Below, piece after piece: positions 1 to 7,728 of a stretch of 64,000 bases of DNA. Below the pieces are notes generated by a model. The model made no database searches, had not been told where the DNA came from, and worked only from the letters and a program-made list of their open reading frames with translations. A program made the position numbers and the translations under genes. Source of the stretch: Arcobacter_B sp049472135 (GTDB taxonomy: Bacteria; Campylobacterota; Campylobacteria; Campylobacterales; Arcobacteraceae); contig NZ_JBMOVV010000012.1 of assembly GCF_049472135.1 (NCBI RefSeq), positions 28,045-92,044 on the forward strand. Direction: 5' to 3'. Each line of letters starts with the position of its first letter. Positions within the stretch are counted from its first letter, which is position 1.

Positions 1-123
1 GTTGAAATTGTTTGTGCTTCATGTGGCGGACATTTAGGACATGTTTTTGAAGGTGAGGGTTTTACTCCTAAAAATACAAGACATTGTGTAAATTCAATAT
101 CATTAAATTTTGAGAAGAAATAA
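1..123 (+). CDS. msrB: peptide-methionine (R)-S-oxide reductase, 3' end only
   Basis: The first 40 codons of the window read as the C-terminus of MsrB, which reduces the R-epimer of methionine sulfoxide in proteins using thioredoxin. Visible motifs are CASCGGHLGHVF, holding the second CxxC zinc-ligand pair and the conserved GGHLGH, and RHCVNSISL, where the Cys is the catalytic residue of the family. The 5' end lies outside the window. The stop is three bases from the convergent GGDEF-EAL gene, and msrA lies about 2.3 kb further on, so the two methionine sulfoxide reductases are near neighbours but not in one operon. An upstream fusion to another domain cannot be excluded. Confidence 0.93.
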   Translation, partial: VEIVCASCGGHLGHVFEGEGFTPKNTRHCVNSISLNFEKK

Positions 124-126
124 ATA

Positions 127-2286
127 TTAAAGGGTATATCTATTTTTGATATACTCTTCTAAATCATCTTTTTTTAGAGGTTTACTAAAATAGTAACCTT
201 GATTTAAATCACATTTTAGTTTTGTTAAAAGTGATTTTTGCTCAATAGTTTCAATTCCTTCAGCAACTATTTTCATATCAAACTCTTTTGCTATTGAGAT
301 TATGGTTTTTATAAGTTTTTCACTACTTTTTTTATCTAAAATATCTTCAACAAAACTTTTATCAATCTTTAATTCATGGATAGGAAGCTTTTTTAATATG
401 CTAAGTGATGAATACCCTGTTCCAAAATCATCTAAAGATATTTTTATTCCTTTGCTTTTAAGAATCTCTAATATTTCAATAACATGGTCTACATTCTCTA
501 TAAATAAGCTTTCTGTAATTTCTAATGTAAGTAAATTAGTATCAAAACCATTGTTTTTTATGGCAACAAATAGTTTTTCTAAAAACTCTTTTTCCATAAA
601 TTGTTTTGCAGAAATATTGATAGATAATCCTATTGGTAAATCTGTTTTGTTTTGAATCTCTTTTATTTCTTTTAAAGAAGTATTGATTATAAAGTCACCT
701 AGAATATTTATCACACCAGTATCTTCTGCTGATTTTATAAATATTTCAGGGTTAACAAATCCAAGATTCTTATTATTCCATCTAACTAATGCTTCTACGG
801 CATATAATCTATTTTGATTATCCATTTGAGGTTGATACATCATAAAGAATTCATCAGAGTTAATAGAGGCTTTTAATTCATTTTCTAATAGAGCTTTTTT
901 TAGAAACTCACTTTTTATATCTTCTTCAAAAAAAGTGCAAGAGTTTTTTCTTTTTTTTGCATTATACATTGCCATATCGGCATTTATAATCATCTCTCTT
1001 AAATCAGTTTTTTTGTCTTTTGTTATAGCAATACCAATACTTACACTTGTGTTAATAGTATATTGATTTATATGAAACTGTTTTGAAATCAGTTCTAATA
1101 GTTTTTGTGCAAAAATATCAAGTTTTTCTTTTGAAGTCTCTTTTGTTATGATTAAAAATTCGTCTCCACTATATCTAATAAATTTATCAGTTTTACTATT
1201 TATTAAAGTCAAAACTCTGTTTGTAATCATTTTTAATAATTGGTCACCTACTAAATGCCCAAAGTTATCATTTACATTTTTGAAGTTATCTAAATCAAGA
1301 AAGATTAAAGAGTATTTATCATCTAAGTTTTTTATATTTTGTAGATAATATCTATTAAAAATACCTGTCAAATTATCATGTGTTGCTTGATAGAATAAAG
1401 CTTCTTGTTTTTTCTTCTCTTCTTTATGTATAAGTTTAAATAAATAGTAGATTACTCCTAATATAATCATAAATAAAACTGTTAAGAAAACTGCTTTTTC
1501 AATTAACTCTTTTTCTATTTTTTTAAAAGGCATTTGTGTTACAACCCAAAGTTTGTATTTATTTAGGTAAATACTTGAATGAAACACATTTCTTTTATCT
1601 TGCGTTTTTATTGTTACTGGAATTTCATTTTCCATTATATAATTAATACTTAAATCATATTTCTCTTGTGTTAGCTCAATACCTTTGTTTACAAGCTCAA
1701 TAGGTATTTGTAAGTCGTAAATCTCTTTATTAAAAAAATCTTTTTTCTGAGCAAATTGGAAGTATCTATCTTCACTTCTAAATAAAAATGTATCATGCTT
1801 TTCATTTGATTTATGGTTATTTACAAAAAAGCCAAAGGCTTTTTGAATATCCAAAAATATTGTAATCTCATATGAGTAGTTATTTTCAATATTTATAGTT
1901 TTTGAAAGAGGTACTACTATTTTTTTATGCTCTTTATTATATATAGTTCTTTTTATAATAAGATTTGTATTTTTATTGATATTACTTTTTACAATAGTTA
2001 TATGTGAAATTGCAGGATTGTTTTTTTTGATTTTATTTGAAAAAAGTTTTGCATTTAAACTTTTTTGTTTTAGATTAGTTGCTATTACATCTATTAGCAT
2101 ATCATATTGATTAAATAAAGATTTAAAACTATTAGCAGTAATAACAGTAATATTCTCTTGTTCTTGTTTATATTTTTCTATTGTTTGATTTGCAAGAGTA
2201 AAAATAATTGTTAATAAAATAGTAAAACCTATAAGTGTTATAAAAATAAAAAGTGCCCATAGATTCTTTTTTATTAATTGTGCCAT
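127..2286 (-). CDS. membrane-bound GGDEF-EAL cyclic-di-GMP protein
   Basis: A 719-residue inner-membrane sensor that makes or breaks down cyclic di-GMP. Transmembrane helices at about 9-32 and 262-285 flank a periplasmic domain of about 230 residues that I do not recognise (perhaps Cache-like). There is no HAMP or PAS. The GGDEF domain spans about 298-455, with signature SGDEF at 373-377; the place of the inhibitory RxxD reads SKTD, so product inhibition is probably lost. The EAL domain spans about 470-715 and keeps E498, N557, E589, DDFGTGYS at 619-626, K640, E676 and QGYYF at 696-700, so phosphodiesterase activity is likely. Whether SGDEF is still an active cyclase cannot be read from sequence. 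The gene is a single unit, convergent with msrB and divergent from msrA. It is not a LapD: it lacks a HAMP and its EAL site is not degenerate. Confidence 0.92.
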   Translation of the reverse strand: MAQLIKKNLWALFIFITLIGFTILLTIIFTLANQTIEKYKQEQENITVITANSFKSLFNQYDMLIDVIATNLKQKSLNAKLFSNKIKKNNPAISHITIVKSNINKNTNLIIKRTIYNKEHKKIVVPLSKTINIENNYSYEITIFLDIQKAFGFFVNNHKSNEKHDTFLFRSEDRYFQFAQKKDFFNKEIYDLQIPIELVNKGIELTQEKYDLSINYIMENEIPVTIKTQDKRNVFHSSIYLNKYKLWVVTQMPFKKIEKELIEKAVFLTVLFMIILGVIYYLFKLIHKEEKKKQEALFYQATHDNLTGIFNRYYLQNIKNLDDKYSLIFLDLDNFKNVNDNFGHLVGDQLLKMITNRVLTLINSKTDKFIRYSGDEFLIITKETSKEKLDIFAQKLLELISKQFHINQYTINTSVSIGIAITKDKKTDLREMIINADMAMYNAKKRKNSCTFFEEDIKSEFLKKALLENELKASINSDEFFMMYQPQMDNQNRLYAVEALVRWNNKNLGFVNPEIFIKSAEDTGVINILGDFIINTSLKEIKEIQNKTDLPIGLSINISAKQFMEKEFLEKLFVAIKNNGFDTNLLTLEITESLFIENVDHVIEILEILKSKGIKISLDDFGTGYSSLSILKKLPIHELKIDKSFVEDILDKKSSEKLIKTIISIAKEFDMKIVAEGIETIEQKSLLTKLKCDLNQGYYFSKPLKKDDLEEYIKNRYTL

Positions 2287-2427
2287 ATCAACCTTCTTTA
2301 GTTGGTAAATAATCTATTCAAATTAATTATATAAAATTTATATGTGATAATACATGTTATATTATAGTATTTAATGCTAAATATATAATTAAAAGCTTTT
2401 TATCAAGCCTTTAAAGCTATCATATTC

Positions 2428-2433
2428 TATAAT
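2428..2433 (+). promoter_or_regulatory. putative -10 element for msrA
   Basis: A perfect TATAAT sits 22 bases before the msrA ATG, preceded by T-rich DNA with no clear -35 box, as is usual for the vegetative sigma factor of Campylobacterota. An AAGG ribosome-binding site lies between it and the start. Prediction from sequence only. Confidence 0.5.
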
Positions 2434-2455
2434 TTTACTAAAAAAGGTTACTTAT

Positions 2456-2941
2456 ATGGCAATAAAAGACGCATATTTTGCAAGTGGTTGTTTTTGGGGT
2501 ACAGAGTATTTTTTTGAAAACTTTAAAGGTGTTAAATCAGCTATATCAGGTTATATGGGTGGACATATGCCAAACCCTGATTATAGAAGTGTTTGTACAG
2601 GACAAACAGGTCACTTAGAAGTAGTAAAAGTACAATATGATTCTTCAGAGGTTACATTTAAAGAGCTAGCAATACAGTTTTTTGAAACACATGATTTTAC
2701 TCAAACAAATGGACAAGGTCCAGATATAGGAAGTCAATATTTATCAGCAATTTTTTATAATGATGAAGAAGAAAAAACAATTAGTGAAGAGTTAATTGGT
2801 AAATTAACATCAAAGGGATTTCAAGTTGCTACAAGTTTATATGAAGTAGTTCATTTCTATGAAGCAGAAGAGTATCATCAAGACTATTATGAAAGACACC
2901 AGAAGGTGCCTTATTGTCACTTTTATAGAAAGATCTTTTAG
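2456..2941 (+). CDS. msrA: peptide-methionine (S)-S-oxide reductase
   Basis: MsrA reduces the S-epimer of methionine sulfoxide in proteins, a repair enzyme for oxidative damage acting in the cytoplasm. The 161-residue protein opens with the family signature GCFWGTEYFF, whose catalytic cysteine is C12. The conserved GYMGGH and GHLEVVKVQYD segments follow, and the C-terminus YHQDYYERHQ is also typical. Further cysteines in SVCTGQ and near the C-terminus (VPYCHFY) could serve as resolving residues. It starts at ATG behind AAGG and has its own -10 element. Its stop overlaps the convergent small gene by four bases. There is no signal peptide. Confidence 0.96.
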   Translation: MAIKDAYFASGCFWGTEYFFENFKGVKSAISGYMGGHMPNPDYRSVCTGQTGHLEVVKVQYDSSEVTFKELAIQFFETHDFTQTNGQGPDIGSQYLSAIFYNDEEEKTISEELIGKLTSKGFQVATSLYEVVHFYEAEEYHQDYYERHQKVPYCHFYRKIF

Positions 2942-3276
2942 TGAGTTCCTAATATGTAATAAATAGGTTTTTGATCTAATTGTTGAAGTTTTACATTGTA
3001 CTTATTTGCCCAGTGTGAAACTTCTTCATGAAACTCTTCAAGAATCTCTTTTGCATCGTTTTCATCACATTTAATTTTTAAGTAATCAGTTTTATTTGAT
3101 AGTCCAACATATGCATTCATTTTCTTTAAATGGTCATTTAAAGAAAAGATATGTTTTGAAAACTTATCAAAGTTGTTTGTAACAGACATCATTTTTTCAG
3201 CTTGCTTCATTGAAGCATCACTTTTTGAATATCCAAGTTGTGATAAAATCACTTCTGCAGATACATCTATTTGCAT
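2938..3276 (-). CDS. hypothetical protein of 112 residues
   Basis: I do not recognise this protein. It has 112 residues, is soluble in appearance and mainly helical, with no signal peptide, membrane segment or metal motif. Residues about 25-80 could form an amphipathic helical hairpin. It ends with an aromatic segment, PIYYILGTH. The start ATG follows a good AAAGGAG site. It is convergent with msrA (four-base overlap of stop codons) and divergent from the thiamine-binding gene. Base composition matches the surroundings, so it looks like a resident gene. Coding support comes from the strong ribosome-binding site and the tight 3' packing. Confidence 0.72.
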   Translation of the reverse strand: MQIDVSAEVILSQLGYSKSDASMKQAEKMMSVTNNFDKFSKHIFSLNDHLKKMNAYVGLSNKTDYLKIKCDENDAKEILEEFHEEVSHWANKYNVKLQQLDQKPIYYILGTH

Positions 3277-3430
3277 ATTATTTCTCCTTTTATTAATATT
3301 TAATCATATCAAATATATTTTAAAATACAAGTAAAAAAGTATATAAAATATATACTTTCTAAAAAGAATTATTTAAATAAAAATAGATACAATTTATTGT
3401 TGATATATTAATTATTTAAAAGGCAATAGA

Positions 3431-3745
3431 ATGTCAGTATTATTAGAAATGAGTATGTTTCCTACAGATCAAAGTGAAAGTAAAAGTGAATATGTATCTG
3501 AGGTAGTTAAAATTATTAAAAATTCAGGATACCCTTATCAGTTAACAGCAATGGCAACACTTATAGAAACAAATAAAATCTCAGAAGCTTTGCAAGTAGC
3601 TCAAAAATGTTATGAAAAACTTGAAGAATTAGGTTGCAATAGAGTTTATGCAACTTTAAAATTTGATATAAGACAAGGATATGAAAATAGATTAGAAACA
3701 AAAATCAAATCTATTGAAAATAGAATAGGTGAGGTTTCAAAATAG
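3431..3745 (+). CDS. MTH1187-family thiamine-binding protein (DUF77)
   Basis: A 104-residue cytoplasmic protein of the MTH1187/YkoF-like family, small ferredoxin-like folds that bind thiamine or hydroxymethylpyrimidine and are linked to thiamine uptake or salvage. The characteristic opening SVLLEMSMFPTDQSESKSEY, the central GYPYQLTAMATLIET and the tail segment RVYATLKFDIRQGYENRLETK match the family. Length is normal. The start ATG follows AAAAGG. It is a single gene closed by a hairpin terminator that overlaps the 3' end of the convergent rnhB. No thiamine gene or TPP riboswitch is visible nearby, so the physiological role is inferred from family only. Confidence 0.85.
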   Translation: MSVLLEMSMFPTDQSESKSEYVSEVVKIIKNSGYPYQLTAMATLIETNKISEALQVAQKCYEKLEELGCNRVYATLKFDIRQGYENRLETKIKSIENRIGEVSK

Positions 3746-3763
3746 CCTAAAATAGGCTTTTTT
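3744..3763 (+). terminator. rho-independent terminator after the thiamine-binding gene
   Basis: The stem AGCCTA/TAGGCT with an AAA loop is followed by six T residues on the plus strand. It begins at the stop codon of the thiamine-binding gene and covers the stop codon of the convergent rnhB. Confidence 0.7.
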
Positions 3764-4319
3764 GAACTCCTAACTTTTCTTCACCTAATGCTTTTAGTCT
3801 AAAAGTATATCTATGCTCTTCACTTCTTCCATACTCTTTAATTTTTTCTACATGAGCTTTTGTTCCATAACCTTTGTGTTTTTCAAAATCATAATTTGGA
3901 TATTTAGAAGCTATTTCACACATATATCTATCTCTTGATACTTTAGCTAAAATTGAAGCTGCACTTACTTCTTTTATTGTTGCATCTGCTTTAATTTTAT
4001 GTTGTAAAGTAGTTATTCCAAAAGATGTATTTCCATCCATTAAAAACTCACTTGCATTTTGTGATAATTTGTCCATTATCTCTAAAATTGACTCTTTTAG
4101 GCATGCACTTATACCTTTTTCATCAATCTCTTTTGCACTTTTTAAAACTATGTGATTATTACTATTTTTTATGATTTTATCAAATAATAACTCTCTTTTT
4201 TTCTCACTTAAAACTTTTGAATCATTTAAATCTTCTATTTCATTTATAAGTATTACACCAGCTACTGCTAAAGGCCCTGCGATAGGTCCTCTTCCTGCTT
4301 CATCAATTCCACATAACAT
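3747..4319 (-). CDS. rnhB: ribonuclease HII
   Basis: RNase HII cleaves the RNA strand of RNA-DNA hybrids and starts excision of single ribonucleotides from DNA. The 190-residue protein has the N-terminal GIDEAGRGPIAGP motif, with the catalytic Asp-Glu pair at D6-E7. The central EVSAASILAKVSRDRYM segment and the C-terminal YDFEKHKGYGTKAH motif are also present. It is near the usual family length (about 190-210). It starts at ATG. It is convergent with the thiamine-binding gene and is transcribed alone. RNase HI is also encoded in the window (24300-24743), so both RNase H types are present. Confidence 0.96.
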   Translation of the reverse strand: MLCGIDEAGRGPIAGPLAVAGVILINEIEDLNDSKVLSEKKRELLFDKIIKNSNNHIVLKSAKEIDEKGISACLKESILEIMDKLSQNASEFLMDGNTSFGITTLQHKIKADATIKEVSAASILAKVSRDRYMCEIASKYPNYDFEKHKGYGTKAHVEKIKEYGRSEEHRYTFRLKALGEEKLGVQKSLF

Positions 4320-4442
4320 TTTATATCCAATATTTTTTTCTGAATATATCTAAAAAAAAATTATACTTGAATAAATAATTTTAATGTGTTTTATAAATAT
4401 TTATTTTATTTGTTTAAATTATAATAATTAGATTTTTTACTA

Positions 4443-4459
4443 AGTAAAAATATTATAAT
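4443..4459 (+). promoter_or_regulatory. putative promoter of the first histidine kinase
   Basis: AGTAAAAATATTATAAT contains a perfect TATAAT at 4454-4459, 34 bases before the TTG start. It resembles the AGTATAAAAA-N-TATATAAT elements in front of the second kinase and of the binding-protein gene. Confidence 0.45.
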
Positions 4460-4493
4460 ATACATCAAGAAAAATAAGATAGAAGGTTATATC

Positions 4494-6608
4494 TTGCCTA
4501 AAATTAAAAGCTTAAAAAAGAGTATTTTTACTATAGTGATTATTCTTAGTTTATTTTTTTCAAGTGTAATTCTATCAATTACAATTTTCTCATTTTTTAA
4601 TTTCAAATACGAATATACACAACACTCACAAAAAGAGATTCTTACAAGTGTAAAATTTCAAATCAATGATTTTCTAAATAAAATTGAAAAATTAGCTTCT
4701 TATGTAAAACATAATGAAGTTAGTTTAGAATATATTTTAAATACTAATGATGAAATTTCAACCATACTAATTTTAGATTCAAATAAAAAAGTTAAAAAAA
4801 TATATTCAAAAACTGATATACATTTGGTTTTTTTAGACAAAATAGAAAACAATACAATAAAACTTACTAAGAATAACTGGTCAGACTTAATATACTTTTC
4901 TTTTAAAAAAGAACCTTCTATTGCATATAGTTTTAACATAAAAAACGAAACTTTTGTTTTTTTAATATCTTTAAAAAAAATCTCTGCTCTTACTAAAAAC
5001 TTTAAAAATAGTGATTCAAGTTCAATGATAAGACTGTTTGATTCAAATGGTAAGTTTATAATAAATGATGATTTACCTAAAGAAAAAACAATTGAATTTG
5101 ATGCTTCAACTAATGAGTATTTTACCAAATTGATAAACATACAAAAGGAGTTTATCTTAACAAAGTTTAATAATATTTGTCTTGGTTCTATTGATTATGG
5201 TATGTATACAACTATTGAAAAAACAAATTGGAAACTTGTTTTAAGGGAGAATATTAATCTTTTAGAAAGTTATATTATGAAAGTTGTTATTCCTTTTTGT
5301 AGTATCATTTTTCTATTTGTAGTGTTTATGTTTTTTATAATAAACAAATATTTAAAAAGAGTTTTTATTAAATTAAATAGGTTTAAAAAGCAATTTAGAA
5401 ATATATCAAATGGCGAATATCAAACAAGTGTTGATTATACAGATTTTCATGAACTAAATAGTTTTATTAAATCATTTGATAAAATGAGATTGGAAATAAA
5501 TAAAAGAGAGAATTTTTTAAAGCAAAATCTTGAAAATTTCAAAAAACTTGTTGATTCAACTATGGAAGGAATTATTATTCACAATAAAGACAAATGTCTA
5601 ATTGTAAATGAATCAGCAGTTAAGATACTTGGATATAAAGATAAATTAGATTTACAAAATAAAAAAGTTTTCGAAATTGTCCCTACAAAATATAAAAAGC
5701 TATTAAATGAGTGTTTTAATAAAGGTTTAGATATTGAAAATGCAAAAGAGTTTAAACTTTTAAAAAAAGATAATTCAAGCATATATGTTCTTGCAAAAGA
5801 TCAAGGAATTACTTTAGAAAATGAAAGTTTAAGAATTTCTCTTTTTTTAGATATTACAAATTTAAAAGAACAAAATAGATTAATTATGGAACAATCAAAG
5901 CTCTCTTCAATCGCTCAAATGTTAACAAATATTGCCCACCATTGGAGACAGCCTTTATCTACAATTAGTGTTTTATCTTCAGGTATGAAACTTGAAAAAG
6001 AGTTAAATGTATTAAAAGATGAAGAGTTACTTTTAGGTTTAGATAAAATAAATAAAACAACAAAAGAATTATCATCAATAATTGATAGGTGTTCTAGATA
6101 TTTTGAACTCTCAAAAAGTTCAGAAAACTTTGATTTGATAAAAAGTTTAAATGCTTCATTTGTATTTATAGAACCAATACTTTTAAAAAATGAAATAACT
6201 TTAATTCAAAAACATCAAGAAAAAGAGGTATTTATAGAAGGCTATTCAAATGAACTTTCCCAAGTAGTTTTTAACTTATTGGATAATTCAATTGATGCAA
6301 TCATAAACTCAAAAGTTGAAGATAAATATATTTTAATTGAGACGAAATTACATAAAAATAAAGTTATATTAAAAATAAATGATTCAGGCTTAGGAATTAA
6401 AAAAACAGAAATTGATAAAATATTCGAACCTTATTTTACTACGAAAGAAAAGAAAATAGGTGCTGGTATAGGACTTTATATGGCACACTATATAATAACT
6501 AAACATATGAAAGCAAATATCAAAGTTTCTAACAATACATTTACTATAAATAATAAAAGACTTTATGGTTTAGAAGTGGTAATGGAGTTTAAAACAGTAA
6601 AAAATTAG
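4494..6608 (+). CDS. membrane sensor histidine kinase (periplasmic sensor, HAMP, PAS)
   Basis: A 704-residue sensor kinase. A first transmembrane helix (about 10-36), a periplasmic sensing region to about 260, and a second helix (262-287) are followed by a HAMP-like linker, a PAS domain (about 347-460) and a kinase core. The H-box reads NIAHHWRQPL with phospho-acceptor H482; relatives, including the three other kinases here, have AHQWRQPL. ATP-binding boxes are NLLDNSIDAI (about 593-602), DSGLGI and GAGIGLYMAHYI. The start is TTG after AGAAGG at about eight bases; no in-frame ATG near the first helix fits better. The N-terminal half resembles that of the kinase at 8835-10988, suggesting an old duplication. 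No response regulator is adjacent and the ligand is unknown. Confidence 0.9.
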   Translation: MPKIKSLKKSIFTIVIILSLFFSSVILSITIFSFFNFKYEYTQHSQKEILTSVKFQINDFLNKIEKLASYVKHNEVSLEYILNTNDEISTILILDSNKKVKKIYSKTDIHLVFLDKIENNTIKLTKNNWSDLIYFSFKKEPSIAYSFNIKNETFVFLISLKKISALTKNFKNSDSSSMIRLFDSNGKFIINDDLPKEKTIEFDASTNEYFTKLINIQKEFILTKFNNICLGSIDYGMYTTIEKTNWKLVLRENINLLESYIMKVVIPFCSIIFLFVVFMFFIINKYLKRVFIKLNRFKKQFRNISNGEYQTSVDYTDFHELNSFIKSFDKMRLEINKRENFLKQNLENFKKLVDSTMEGIIIHNKDKCLIVNESAVKILGYKDKLDLQNKKVFEIVPTKYKKLLNECFNKGLDIENAKEFKLLKKDNSSIYVLAKDQGITLENESLRISLFLDITNLKEQNRLIMEQSKLSSIAQMLTNIAHHWRQPLSTISVLSSGMKLEKELNVLKDEELLLGLDKINKTTKELSSIIDRCSRYFELSKSSENFDLIKSLNASFVFIEPILLKNEITLIQKHQEKEVFIEGYSNELSQVVFNLLDNSIDAIINSKVEDKYILIETKLHKNKVILKINDSGLGIKKTEIDKIFEPYFTTKEKKIGAGIGLYMAHYIITKHMKANIKVSNNTFTINNKRLYGLEVVMEFKTVKN

Positions 6609-6625
6609 TATAAAAAGTATATAAT
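6607..6625 (+). promoter_or_regulatory. putative promoter of the second histidine kinase
   Basis: AGTATAAAAAGTATATAAT ends in a TATAAT at 6620-6625, 24 bases before the ATG. It is identical in 18 of 19 positions to the element at 7683-7701. It overlaps the stop codon of the upstream kinase gene by two bases. Confidence 0.5.
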
Positions 6626-6649
6626 TTATTGTTTTTTTAAAGGATAAAA

Positions 6650-7657
6650 ATGATAGATAATCTTAATGCTAAAAAAGAGTTTTTAATCTCAACCCTTGTT
6701 ATCATTTCATTATGGTTAATATTCTCTTCATTTGATGCTTTTGAAAGTTTGATAGCTTATCTTGAAACTCATGAAGAGTATGAATTAGATGAACTTTTAT
6801 TACTTCTTATTATCTCAGGTGTTATCTCTACTATATTTGCAATTAGACGAATATTTGAAGCAAACAGAATCAATAAACAATTATTAGAACTAAATAAAGA
6901 CTTAGAAAAAAAAGTTCTTAATGCTTTAAAAGAAAAAGAAGAACAACAACAATTACTATTACAACAATCAAAATTAGCTGCTATGGGTGAAATGATAGGA
7001 AATATTGCCCATCAGTGGAGACAACCTTTAAATGCTTTAGGTTTAGTTATGCAAAATATAAAAGTTTCATATGAAATGAATGAATTAGATGATGCTTTTA
7101 TGGAGCGTTCTGTACAAAAAGTAAATCTTTTAACTTCTGAAATGTCAAATACTATAGATGATTTTAGAAATTTTTTTAAACCAAATAAAGACAAGCAAAT
7201 TTTTAGTTTAGATACAGCTATTAATAAGTCTTTATCTTTAATTGAAGCTACATTTAAACATCATGAAATAACTATTGTAAAAAATATTAATAAAAATATT
7301 TATACTAAAGGTTTCCCAAATGAGTTTAATCATTCTTTACTAAATATACTAAATAATGCGAAAGATGCCTTTGAGCAAACAAAAATAGAAGAAAAAATTA
7401 TAAAAGTAGATGTTTTTAAAGAAGGTGATTTTTCTATTGTAAAAATAGAAGATAATGCGGGTGGAATTAGTAAAAAATTCCAAGATAAAATCTTTGAACC
7501 TTATTTTACTACAAAAGAAGAGGGTAAAGGAACTGGTATAGGTCTTTATATGTCAAAAATTATAATAGAGCATAATACTGATGGCAAACTAATTTATAAA
7601 GATTTAGGAGAGGGTAGTTCTTTTATTATAAAACTACCTTTGCATGAAAATAAATAA
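6650..7657 (+). CDS. short membrane histidine kinase without periplasmic sensor
   Basis: A 335-residue histidine kinase. Two transmembrane helices (about 12-30 and 45-64) are joined by a short acidic loop (HEEYELDE), so there is hardly any periplasmic domain. A coiled coil (about 78-108) leads straight into the catalytic core, with H-box NIAHQWRQPLNAL (phospho-acceptor H121), N-box SLLNILNNAKDAF, G1 DNAGGI and G2 GTGIGLYM. With so little outside the membrane it may sense the membrane itself, a partner protein, or receive input from its neighbours. It has its own promoter-like element and sits between two larger kinases of the same family. No cognate regulator is visible. Confidence 0.9.
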   Translation: MIDNLNAKKEFLISTLVIISLWLIFSSFDAFESLIAYLETHEEYELDELLLLLIISGVISTIFAIRRIFEANRINKQLLELNKDLEKKVLNALKEKEEQQQLLLQQSKLAAMGEMIGNIAHQWRQPLNALGLVMQNIKVSYEMNELDDAFMERSVQKVNLLTSEMSNTIDDFRNFFKPNKDKQIFSLDTAINKSLSLIEATFKHHEITIVKNINKNIYTKGFPNEFNHSLLNILNNAKDAFEQTKIEEKIIKVDVFKEGDFSIVKIEDNAGGISKKFQDKIFEPYFTTKEEGKGTGIGLYMSKIIIEHNTDGKLIYKDLGEGSSFIIKLPLHENK

Positions 7658-7682
7658 TCAAAAGTAAGTATAGTAGATAATC

Positions 7683-7701
7683 AGTATAAAAACTATATAA
7701 T
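7683..7701 (+). promoter_or_regulatory. putative promoter of the binding protein-kinase pair
   Basis: AGTATAAAAACTATATAAT ends in TATAAT at 7696-7701, 27 bases before the ATG of the binding-protein gene, and closely repeats the element at 6607-6625. Confidence 0.5.
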
Positions 7702-7728
7702 ATTCTATTTATTTCACAAGGGCTATAT

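Noticed and set aside
302..655. A 117-codon plus-strand frame inside the GGDEF-EAL gene, and similar frames inside other genes
   Set aside because: These are antisense to strongly conserved domains, lack ribosome-binding sites and show no recognisable protein features.
127..2286. The GGDEF-EAL protein as a LapD receptor for the adhesin
   Set aside because: LapD has a HAMP domain and degenerate GGDEF and EAL sites; this protein has no HAMP and keeps the EAL catalytic residues, and it is far from the adhesin.
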